Origin: Myxocyprinus asiaticus | Lineage: Eukaryota; Chordata; Actinopteri; Cypriniformes; Catostomidae | DNA: 64,000 bases | Assembly (NCBI RefSeq): GCF_019703515.2 | Contig: NC_059348.1 | Coordinates: 20,986,156 to 21,050,155 of the forward strand | Direction: 5' to 3' | Shown here: positions 33,165 through 44,485 of the stretch, piece by piece | How the letters are laid out: every line of letters begins with the position of its first letter | Position numbering within the stretch: position 1 is the first letter of the stretch | Program-made: the position numbers and the translations under genes | Notes under the pieces: model-generated | Databases searched by the model: none | Told to the model about the DNA's origin: nothing | The model's input: the letters and a program-made list of their open reading frames with translations, nothing else

Positions 33165-36100
33165 ATGAGTGAGGCTGACTTCTTCCCCTCTGCCGATATG
33201 GTAGAGATAAACCGCATCCATTATGAGCTAGAATATACAGAGGGCATTAGTCAACAGATGAGGATCCCGGAGAGGCTCAAAATAGGCCCCGGTTCATCAC
33301 AGGAACCACCTGATCCCTTTCTGGAGGCGTCCCATAGTACCATGATGCATGTGCCAGAGAGGATTGTAGTAGCAGGTATTATGTCAAGACATCATGACTT
33401 ATAGCTTTGAAGTCAATGAATGCTATCATTCTCTCACCTTTAATGGTTTTTACAGAGACCAGTAGCTAACAAATTCCTCTATTTTTAACAGATCAAGGAG
33501 ATAGCAATGATGCACTCTTTGGCAGACTGAGAGATCTGGATTTGATTCAGTCTACGCCAATAGAGACCGTTGAACTGAACACTCCACCGCGAGTTCTCAC
33601 CCTGAACGATCAACCTCTGGACTTCCTAGAGCCAGAGCCAGCAGCCAACTCCACTGCCCAGCCAAGTGAAGAGGTAATGAATGAATCAGACAAGTGAAGA
33701 ATAGACTTTGAACTCTGATGAACAAGGTTTGCTGGATTTTCCTTCTTCACTAGTACTTTGTTGATTGAATGCACCTGACCATTAGTAAAGTTGCACCAGA
33801 CTAACAGCTTATTAGAAAAGACTTTGAATAAGCCTTGTAACTAGCATAAAATGTGTCCAGTCTCTTTTCTTGTTCCTTCTAAATGATGTTAATGGCAGCT
33901 GAGCTGTACTTGTATAAAGCTTAAAACTGTGAGACAAAGTAATGTGCATGTTAAACCAATGGGAATGGGCACTGTTTTCCATCTCTTCACAGATGCGATC
34001 ACACTTGAGGTCAAGGCAGGAGCACTGTAGGAGTGAGAACTCTACGATGCGTTGCAATGGGCAATTAAACAAACATGATTTGTGAGTATAAATACACTCT
34101 CACTGTCAGTCCCCTACCTGTGTTCTCCCCCTGCTTGCGATCTTAACCATCTGTTTGTGTGTGTAAGACGCAGCCAATTCAGATGTCAGATCTCTGGAGC
34201 AGTGAATGTATGCTTTAGAGTGCACCTCTTTACAATTATTTTGTAGTCTCAGAACCAATTTGGACCATTTTATTTGGTATTATTTATTTAGTTTTAACTG
34301 TAGTTGGATATGTGGTTGTGTTAAGGGATTTGTCTCTTCCATTTATTTGGAAATGGCTGTCCAACATTTTGTTTTGCAAACTCTAAAGGAGAAAATGATA
34401 AGACGCTTTAAGTAAATTATATGATTGGATGAAATTATTTGTTTTGCTTCAATATATGGTATTATAATCTTAATTATGATTAATATGTTTTTAGTCAGGC
34501 TACACACAGCTAATTTTGGGAACCTTTTTTGTATTGGAACTATTTGTTGGTGTTTGTGCTTTTTGTCCAATGGTGGATGGACTCTTGCCATGTCTGTCGA
34601 TTTAACTTGTTAATTCAGTGTGATTAATTATATAAAAGATAACACGTTAAAAAAAATTGACATAATTATTAATGTCTCTGGACCATAATGAGGAATATTC
34701 CTACCATTTTAGCAATTTAAGCTTGAAGTACCACCTATTTTAAGCAGGGGGCAATTAGCGAAACTCCAGCTGTATGGTCAGTGTGCAGTTGTACATACAA
34801 CAAACCAAACTTGCTTGACACAGCAACAGCACAAGTTGAGGATGTGTTTTTGCATTTTAAAAACAGCTGGACGGAGCGCAATTCTGAACGCAGGGACATC
34901 TTTTTCTAAGTTTCAAACTACGTTTAACTTGACACAGCGACCTAAAAGCGCTTTATGTCACGACGCAAACACAGTGAGACGTTCCAAAAGTGTCCGTCTG
35001 ATGCAGGTGTAGTTTGACATGCTTAGAAAAACCCATATAATAAATCTGTCTCAGGTAAATTGACAAATTAAATTGCAGAATGGATTGTTGTGAACTGCAG
35101 GCCAATGATAGACTTATTTTCAAGAATATGGAAATAAACAATATATTGCCTTATCTGTTTTATCTTATCAGTGCTTTACTTATCTGCCACAATAATGTAA
35201 TGCATTTGAATTATCAGAATTATTATTATTTTATTTTATTAGGGATGCACAATATGTCGGTGGCCATATCAGTATCGGCTGATAAATGTGAATTTTAAAG
35301 TTAACAGTTATCAGTCCATAAGAAAATTGGCTGATATATTAAGCCAATAAATTGTGGCTTTTTTTTAGGCACATGCTACTCGCCATGTGGGTTTTGATTG
35401 GTGCCTTCTGGTTTGCTTTAGAGGATCATATTGGATCTGAGTAAACGCTCCATTATACAGTATTTATTTATGTCACATGCACTATTTTTTCTTTTTGTAT
35501 GTTAATTGCATATTGTTGTGTTTACAGTGAGTTTAAGACTTGTTTGCATTCTTTAGTTTTGTCTTTTCACAGGTTTGAATGAAGTGCAATGCAATGTATT
35601 TATAAAAGTAGCTCACTCAAATTAATTTTCAATTGCAGAGTCATTATGCTTTTTTTTATTTATTTTTTTTATAAAAGGAAGTTGGCCATAGGAATGTAAA
35701 ATGTCTTTATTTAACTGGTTCAAATTAGGCTACATTTGGTAAATGATTTCAAAGTTTTAGATGTTTCTTGCAGGTTCCTTGTTTCCTGCAATTGAAGTTG
35801 TTTTAAAATTGAAAACAATAATCCACTTTACATGATTGATTTCATTAGAAGTGCTTTGGATGTGGCTTTATTAGGTGAGCCTTTTGTTTTTGTAATCAGA
35901 CAAACAAAATGTAGATTTATATCCAGATTTCCAAAATTTCCATAACGGTGCATCCCTATAATATATATTATTATATATTATATATATGATTATTGCTTCA
36001 AACTTATGTCTCTCTGTCAGTGCAAGCCCATCTCCATCTCGTGCTCCAGTCCGTGCCTGTCCTCCTCTCATTAGTCCAGAGGACTCTGAAAACCTTAACA

Positions 36101-36733
36101 GTGCCAGTGGTGTCCTCACCTACATCAAGAACACAACTCGCAGAGCCTACCAACAGGTCTTGGAAGTGCTGGATGACAGTCATCATAGGTGAGCTCTTTC
36201 TTCATGAAGCATTTGTTTTAATTATGCACATGAAGAGGGGAAATCTGAAAGTATAGTTACAGTATATGAGATAGGTAAAACAACCTGAAATGCAGCCAGT
36301 TCTTTAATTTATTATTATTATTTTATTTTATTTTTTGGGGGATTTTCTACCCTTTTCTCCCCAGTTTGGCATGCCCAATTCCTAATGTGCTCTAGGTCCT
36401 CGTGGTGGCGTAGTGACTCGCCTCAATCCGGGTGACGGAGGACAAATCTCAGTTGCTTCCGCATCTGAGACCGTCAGTCCACGCATTTTATCACATGGCT
36501 TGTTGAGTGCATTACTGCGGAGACATAGCGTGTGTGGAGGCTCGCACTATTCTTTAACCACATTATAGTGACCGCAAGGAGGTTAACCCAACATGACTCT
36601 ACCCACTCTAGCAACCGGGCCAATTGGTTGCTTAGGAAGCCTGACTGGAGTCACTCGGCACACCCTGGATTTGAACTTGCAACCTAGCATCTTTTCTTGC
36701 TGAGCTACCCAGGCCCCCCTTAAATTATTATTA

Positions 36734-36808
<75 letters not shown>

Positions 36809-38413
36809 GTGCCTTGCAAAAGTATTCAGACCCCTGACCAATTCTCTCATATTACCGAATTACAAACGGTACACTGAAATTTCATTCTGATTGATATTTT
36901 ATTTTAAAACACTGAAACTCAAAATCAATTATTGTAAGGTGACATTGTTTTTTTGTTGGGAAGTATTTTTATGAAAAATAAAAAACTTAAATATCTTGCT
37001 TGCATAAGTATTCAACCTCCACACATTAATATTTGGTCGAGCCACCTTTTGCTGCAATAACTGTTTTAAGTCTTTTGGGGTACATATGTACCAGCTTTGC
37101 ACACAGTGACGAAGTGATTTTGGCCAATTCTTCTCGGCAGATTTTCTCCATGTTGTTGGTTGATACTTGTGGACTGCAATTTTCAAATAGTGCCACAGAT
37201 TCTGAATAGGATAGAGATCAGGACTTTGACTGGGCCACTGTAGGACATTTATCTTTTTGTTCTTGAGCCACTCCAATGTTGCTTTGGCCTTGTGCTTGGG
37301 ATCATTGTCATGCTGAAAGGTGAATTTCCTCCCAAGCTTCAGTTTTTTTAACGGACTGAAGCAGGTTCTCTTGCAGTATTTCCCTATGTTTTGCTCTATC
37401 TTCAATTTTGCTCCTTCAGTTCTAACAAGATGCCCAGTCCCTGCTGATGAGAAGCATCCCCACAGCATGATGCTGCCACCACCATACTTCACTGTAGGGA
37501 TGGTGCGTCTTGAGGCATAGGAAGTGTTAGGTTTGCGCCACACATAGCGCTTTGAGTTTTGGCCAAAAAGCCCTATATTGGTCTCATCTGACCACAAAAC
37601 CTTCTCCCACAGCGCAGCTGGGTCACTCACATGCTTTCTGGCAAACTCCAGACGTGCTTTCAGATGGTACTTTTTGAGTAACGGCTTCTTTCTTCCCACC
37701 CTCCCATACAGGCCAGCATTATGCAGTGCTCTTGATATGGTTGACTGATGCACCATTACTCCACTCCCAGCCACTGAACTCTGTAGCTCCTTCAAAGTGA
37801 TTGTTGGCCTCTCTGCGGCTTCTTTCACAAGTCTTCTTTTTGTTAGAGCGCTGAGTTTTGAGGGAAGGCCTTTTCTTGGCAGTGCCTGGGTGATGTGGTG
37901 CAGCTTCCACTTCCTGATTATTGATCCAACTGTGCTCATTGGTATATCCAAACATTTGGATATTATTTTGTACCCTTTCCCTAATCTATGCATTTTTATT
38001 ATTTTATCTCTAACTTCTGTGGAATGCTCTTTTGGTCATTTTCCTTCAGATTCACAGACTGACCAATGATCCTTCAACAATTGGTTTTTTATCCAGAAAA
38101 TGTGATTGCAACTTTAATGATTCACAGGTGGATGCCAATGGTAAAGTAATTGTGTCCTCATTAGGGCAATTTCTTTCATCGATGTAACCTGGCAGCTTCC
38201 ATAGCAAAGGGGTTGAATATTTATGCAATCAAGATATTTTGTATTTTTTTAAATATAGATTTCCCAACATAAAACCAATGTCACCTAACAATAATTGATT
38301 TTGAGTTCCAGTGTTTTAAAATGAAATATCAAACAGAATGAAATTTCATTGCACCATTTGTAATTCAGTAATATGAGGTAATCGGTCAGGGGTCTGAATA
38401 CTTTTACAAGGCA

Positions 38414-38464
<51 letters not shown>

Positions 38465-39508
38465 GTATGTACATAGATAGAGAGTTATTTTTATATAGAG
38501 AGAGGTGGTCAGTTTGTAGTCCTTAAACCCAGAAAAGAATTTGAATTTTCAAGCCATGGGTTTCACTGGAATTCAAAATGGGGTTTTAAAATAGCGGTTT
38601 TCAGTTACTTTCCTATTTTAGTCTACAGTACAACATAAATTACACACAGTCATACCCCAAAAGTGAATTTTGAAACCTGATGTTTTTTTTACATATATAT
38701 ATGTAGCTAGAAAGTTGTTACATAAGGATCGCAACGGTTTTCCAATGAATTATGTCATTCATGAGCATGTAAGTACTATGCCTTGTGGGTGGGCCTACAT
38801 GAATTGAAATCATGACTGATCTGTTGGCAGGGAATTTTAGAGATGTTTTAGTTATTACAGACTTGCTCATTTAAGTCTGTCAAAAAAACTCTAGATCAGT
38901 TCCAATGGATTTCTTAAGAATGCTTGCTGCAGAATCAAGCACAAATACCAATATATCTTAACTCCTTTTGAGTTTGTCATCACTCCACAACTTCTGTCAC
39001 AGAAATTAGTGCAACTAATTAATGTTTTTGAGACAATGCTAATTCTAGGGATAACACCAGTATGTATTTAGCTATCAGCACTATAAAGGTGCACATTGAA
39101 ACAGTGAATATAGCGTACATTTAGCCACAAATCAGTATTTTTTGTAAAAAGACAAAGGCATAGGGAACAGATGATCAGTTGGTATTTGTTTTTTCTTGTA
39201 GTCGGACAGCTCTTTTAGCTTTTGATCCTAGTTTGGAGAACACACCTGATGACGCTGTCTTAACAGATGCTGCATCACTGCGACGACAGGTAGTATCTCA
39301 CTCCTCAGCTATTATCTGTTGTTGATTAACAGGATATAAAACGACTATTTATCATGTGTTCTGATGTACTAAACAGATCATCAAGCTGAACCGAAGACTG
39401 CAGCTACTGGAGCACGAGAATAAAGAGCGAGCCAAGCGCGAAATGATCATGTACTCCCTCACTGTTGCTTTCTGGGTGGTCAACTCTTGGATCTGGCTAC
39501 GCCGCTAG
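33165..39508 (+). CDS. mff: Mitochondrial fission factor (six coding exons)
   Basis: Coding exons: 33165-33375, 33492-33673, 33993-34081, 36021-36188, 39202-39289 and 39377-39508. All introns are GT-AG and all phases fit, giving 289 residues. MFF is a tail-anchored outer mitochondrial and peroxisomal membrane protein that recruits the dynamin GTPase Drp1 for fission. The N-terminus has the family block ELEYTEGISQQMRIPERL and PERIVVA; next come LDLIQSTP and PPRVLTL...LDFLE, then a Ser/Pro-rich middle. Near the end DAASLRRQIIKLNRRLQLLE forms a coiled coil, followed by the hydrophobic anchor YSLTVAFWVVNSWIWLRR (about 271-289). The start ATG follows a splice acceptor by four bases, so an upstream non-coding exon is expected. 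The 3.0-kb intron after exon 4 carries a SINE and a Tc1 copy. The middle exons of MFF are alternatively spliced in other vertebrates, so isoforms are likely. Confidence 0.95.
36325..36722 (-). mobile_element. tRNA-derived SINE in mff intron 4
   Basis: On the minus strand it starts GGGGGCCTGGGTAGCTCAGC, with a Pol III A-box-like TAGCTCAGCAAG. A B box reads AGTTCAAATCC (opposite 36667-36677). A tRNA-unrelated body follows and ends near ATTGGGCATGCCAAACTGGG and GAGAAAAGGG. The spacing of the two boxes is that of a tRNA-type promoter. It resembles SINEs common in cyprinids; the family name is not certain. Confidence 0.75.
36739..36802. repeat. (TA)n microsatellite left of Tc1 copy 4
   Basis: Uninterrupted TA repeats run up to the start of the Tc1 element. 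A second (TA)n tract begins at the other end of that element (38417), so the transposon appears to have landed in a TA microsatellite. Confidence 0.9.
36807..38416 (-). mobile_element. Tc1 element, copy 4 (TIR family CAGTGCCTTGCAAAAGTATT)
   Basis: The left end CAGTGCCTTGCAAAAGTATT and the right end AATACTTTTACAAGGCACTG are inverted repeats that extend inward (TCAGACCCCTGACC vs GGTCAGGGGTCTGA). At 1,610 bp it is Tc1-sized. It lies in intron 4 of mff, opposite in orientation to the gene, and the transposase reads on the minus strand. Confidence 0.93.
36929..38039 (-). pseudogene. Tc1 transposase, copy 4, frameshifted start and Glu-to-Gln change
   Basis: The ATG at 38039 gives MTK and then slips frame in an A-run (38030-38033 on the + strand). 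The correct frame resumes and is open from 37993: MHRLGKGYKIISKCLDIPMS and the second helix-turn-helix to RKKPLLKK. The first Asp (LWSDETN) and second Asp (FQHDNDPKH) are present. The third catalytic position reads SPDLYPIQNLW, with Gln (CAG opposite 37202-37204) in place of Glu. The frame also runs on past the usual end into the inverted repeat. It encodes a nearly full-length but probably inactive DDE protein. Confidence 0.92.
38417..38462. repeat. (TA)n microsatellite right of Tc1 copy 4
   Basis: A TA tract starts directly after the right inverted repeat. It is the partner of the tract at 36739-36802. Confidence 0.9.
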
Positions 39509-39896
39509 AAACCAGAAATGTTTCAAAAGAACAAAAAAATTTAATTCAGTTACAACGTACAGTGTATTAGGTATTTTGCACTTACAGACTTTTCATTAAG
39601 TGAGGGCTTTCATTGACAAAAGGTTGAATTATACTCAGAAAAATGCAGTATATGTAGTCACTTAAGTTATTGTTTTTGCTTTTCCAGTTATTATACTATT
39701 CTTGTAAATGTTAAGAAACAGTAGTTTGATGGTCCTGTGCACTGTTATATAAAAATGTAAATGTTCTTAATATTCCATTAGACGTTCCATATTTGTGAAT
39801 ACATGAAAGTTTGCACTTATTTTTCAGTTAAAATACCTCATGTCATTATTTATGGATAAACATATTTAAGGTTGTGGGATCACCAAAGAATTAAAA

Positions 39897-39902
39897 AATA
39901 AA
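39897..39902 (+). promoter_or_regulatory. Candidate polyadenylation signal of mff
   Basis: AATAAA lies 389 bases after the stop codon, in AT-rich 3' UTR-like sequence, and is the first clear signal downstream. Confidence 0.5.
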
Positions 39903-40965
39903 ATGCAAAAACTGTGTTGTTTACCACTGAATTCCAGACACTGTTGTCTATAAATTGGTGTAACCTCCTGAGAAACAATTAATTTGTGTCAATCTGTTAA
40001 AAATGTCTGCAGACATCACTGTTTTAAATCCAGGTGTTTATTGTTATTATTATTACTATATTTATTATTATTTTTTAGAATTCTAAAATGTTTCTTATAT
40101 TGCAAAACATGATATTTCTATATATTTTTATCTGGATGTAAGCAGATATGTGTTGAAACCATGGAGCGTTTGAAACAGTAGAGGGCGAGTTTTCGTAGTG
40201 TACACCCGCAGTGTTTCTCCGTGACCTGGAAGTAAAACGCAGTGTGTCAGTTTGGCCAGAGCCCTTCTATCAAATTGTATAGCAAATAAAATGCATAACG
40301 TAGCGGTACACTGGCGAGGAGGCAAGAGGCTGTTTTTATTTTTAGGAATTGTTATGGAGGAGAAGCTTCAGTGTGCTGAATAAGTTGCCTTTGTGAGGAA
40401 ATAGCTCATCACTAAAAGGATTTACCACATATCGGCTAATCAACATGTTTACACGATGTGTGGTGTTAGATACGATAAATTGACGCGGACAATTTTGCGA
40501 CAGGTTGGTGTCAGTTTACGGCTCTTCTTTCATGTGTATTATATTCGCAAACGGTAACTTACTGTCGTAACATGCTAGTTGACCGTTAGGATCTTTTCTA
40601 TGGTAAAAACGTGAATGTTGTAATAATAGTATAGAAGATCTCTGGTTTTGCCCTTCTTTGGTACAGCACGGTGGACGTGGATCACTGTCACTGAATCATT
40701 CGCTACCACAATGATGGATCCTTCACACTGAGAAATCTGACATTTGCACTAAGGCAGCAAATGACAGCACCGTGAAGGGATTTCGCTCGACCTCATTTGG
40801 ACGTCGATGGTGAAGATAATTAGTAACTTTTGAATAGCTCGCTGGATTTCCGATTGTTTGTGTTACAGTCTTATTCCAAACAACATGCAGATACTCGCGA
40901 AAGGGGAACATATCTGATAAACAGCTCGCCATATTTTCATATTCACTCGCTCGACCGCTTCACCG
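39903..40965. other. Intergenic stretch between mff and bpnt2, including the bpnt2 5' leader
   Basis: 1.06 kb with no transposon recognised. The right part (40190-40965) is richer in CG dinucleotides than the surroundings and should contain the bpnt2 promoter and 5' UTR. No TATA box can be assigned with confidence. Confidence 0.45.
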
Positions 40966-43860
40966 ATGGCACCGATGGGCATCCGGCTGTCCCCGCTCGG
41001 CATAGCCGTGTTCTGTTTACTGGGGGTCGGGGTGATTTATCACCTCTATGCCGGAGTCCTGTCCAGCAGATTCGCATCGTTCAGGCTGAAGAGGACGGTG
41101 GATCTGAGAGATCTGCTCGCCCTGTCCATAGAGGCTGCGATTCAGGGTGGTCGGGAGGTGAAGAGGATCAGGGAGGACAACACACTGGAGGAGAAGTCAA
41201 AGGGGAAGACCAAGGAGGGAGCAAGTGAAAAGCTCACACTGGGTGATCTGAACTCACACCGCAAGATGTTTTACCTGATCAAGAACACCTACCCTTATGT
41301 ACAGGTATAGATGATCTGTGCTTAAAGGGATAGTTCAGACAAAAATGAAAATGCTCTCATCATTTACTCACCCTCATGCCATTCCAGATGTGTATGACTT
41401 TCTTTCTTCTGCAGAACTCAAATGAAGATTTTTAGAAGAATATTTCAGGAGTCATATGGATTACTTTTATGCTGCCTTTATGTGCTTTCTGGAGCTTCAA
41501 AGTGTTGGTCACCATTCACTTGCATTGTATGGACCAACAGAGCTGAGATATTCTTCTAAAAATCTTCATTTGTGTTCATCAGAAGAAAGAAAGTCATACA
41601 CATCTGGGATGGCATGAGGGTGAGTAATGACGAGAATTTGCAGTTTTTAGGTGAACTGTTCCTTTAAAGATGGCCTATCCTTTTAAGAAATGACCATGGT
41701 AGTCATAGTTTCCTCCCAAAATAGTTACACCGTAGTTACTGCAGTTACTTTTAGTAATGTAAAAGCATAATAAATTCATAAACAGATTTCAGAATAAATG
41801 TCAGAATTTTATAAAAAAAAAAAAAAAATTTTTTTTTTTTATGACACTGGTGGATATTACCAATTTACTATAGTTTTGTTTGTTGTAACTATGATGATCA
41901 CACAGCCTGTTGTGCTTATAATAAGAGTGATCATTTCTTAAAAGTGATGATAGTGTTGGTGTCTCAAACTAGTGAGTTGCCCATCTAGACAGTAATTTTG
42001 GGAATCATAGGCACGATTGAACATTTAAAGCCATCTTTACACTGCAAAGGTGCCACAGAAGCTGCATTGGAAGTGGCATCTAGTTGTATTTATTTACACA
42101 GACTGTTTAATTCTGTGCAGAGCAGGCATAAATGCATTTGCACAGCAATTACAAATGCATAAATAGGCCTAATGTAATTAGATTAAAGTTTTAAATATAA
42201 AATTATAAATATAGATATATGAAATTAATTAAATGTGAAGTTATAGTTTTAAATGTGAAACTAAACTATGAAATATATGCTCTATCATGACAATAACAAA
42301 GTTCAAGGCTGCATTTCATTCTCACAGAACCAACGTAGCATCAGAACTGCCTTTGATACTAGGGGCTGAGGTGGGTCAGAGCAGGCATGATTTAGTCTGG
42401 CTTTTTGCAGCATTGAGTCTTTACACATAATTTTGAGCAGGCACAGAGCAGGCTTAACTTGGCTGTGTAAAGACACCTTAAAAGTCTTTATTTTGTGATG
42501 CTGGGTTAAAATTGTAATGAATGAATGATTGTTACATTTATATAGCGCTTTTCTCACACTAAATTCAAAGCACTTTACATAGTGAACAGGGGACTTTCCT
42601 CAACCACCACCACTGGTTTACCATCTCTGGGCACTAACAAACCACTAAATTAGGTGGATGTAACACAAATCGCTGAGTAAGTGGTGCACAAGTTCATCAA
42701 AGTGTGGTTTTCTTTCATATGGTTTCAGGTGAACTCAGAGGAACATGCTAATGCTGAGGGTGAGGCCACAGTATGGACACGCAGCATCTCCGGAGACGTT
42801 CTGGAGAAGGTCTCTGGGGGGAAGGAGGTGCCTGCAGAGAAAGTCACTGTGTGGATTGACCCATTAGATGCCACTCAGGAGTACACGGGTATAAACTCAC
42901 GTTTTTTGTGCCCTGACAAAAATAAGTGCGTTGTAGTGTTGTAGTTTTATAAATTTAAGATTTGTGATGTTTGTTTTTTCATTTAAATTTATTATGTTTC
43001 TTTTGTATTGTATCTTTGTTCTAAAATAACTCATTTAAATTGTTAGATTCACATTGGTGGACACAGATATTTACTTCATGACAAGAAGGGGCCAGAAAAT
43101 TCAACTTAGAATTTGGGAAGGTGGTTAAACACATTTATTTTAAAAAAAATTTTTGACCACTTCATTGTTTTTTCTTTTTGCTGGATAGTCATTTGAATTT
43201 GCAGATACGTTTGATGTAAGAAAATCGACTGATGGAAGTGTGTTTAAAATAATCACCAATCCTTCAATCTACAGCCTTACTTTGGAAGACCAATACAAGT
43301 AGGGTTGCCTTTAAATTAAAGCAAAAACTTGTTGTCTTGTTTTGTAGGTTATCTATGTACTATTTGAAGTTTTACCATCACTTTGTCTCTGATATGCTGC
43401 AACTGCAGTATGAGGAATAGTTTTGTGTTGCTACATTTCTCATGTGCTTGTCCAGGATGTAAATCATTTCTCATTGTTTGTGCTTTCAACAGAAAATCTC
43501 CGGAAGTATGTCACCACTATGGTTTGTGTGGCTGTGGACGGGAATCCTGTTATAGGTGTGATCCACAAACCTTTCACTGGGCGCACAGGTGTGTTTATTT
43601 GAGGCTTACAGACTTAATAAAAACCCGATTAACTTGCGGTTTGGAAACAGGAACTAGTGGCTATTTGGAGGATGCAGTGAAATGTAAACAAAGTGTGAGA
43701 AATTTGATGCACTTTCTTTCTTAGGCCTTGGTGAACTATGGATTACAGGCACCACCACACTAAATATTTAATTTGACAAAAAATAATTGCGCACAAAAAC
43801 ATTGGTTTTAATGTTAGACTAAGAAGATTTTTTTAAAATTACTATTATATAAAATGTATA

Positions 43861-43921
<61 letters not shown>

Positions 43922-44392
43922 TGTATAAATATATTTACAAATATATAATAAAATAAAAAACTGTATGTTTTTATCCTTTTTTGTATTTTTTTTTGTCTTT
44001 TTGTTATTCTTTATTTAACATTAATAATGTCATCTTGGACAATATTGGTTCACCATTTTCCAATAAGACATTGTAATTGTCATTACACCTTTATTGTCCT
44101 GTCTTGACATTATTGTGTTTTTAAATGAGCAACTGAGATTTATACTGTGTTGCTAAAATATTCTTTCTCATCCACAGCTTGGGGTTTTGTTGGAGAGGGA
44201 GCCAGTCTGGCGCCTCGTGCTTCCTACAACACAAACTCTCCGAAGGTGATTGTGTCCCGCTCACACTCAGGCAAGGTGAAGGGCTTCGTCCAGGCAGCCT
44301 TTGGAAACAATACTGAAATTATACCAGCAGGGGGCGCAGGTACTACAAAATCTTCTACTGCCTATTGAAATGAGAGTTCTCATTAATTTAAA

Positions 44393-44485
<93 letters not shown>

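Noticed and set aside
36325..36722. A functional tRNA gene
   Set aside because: A and B box-like motifs are present but they head a longer SINE body, and I saw no complete cloverleaf.
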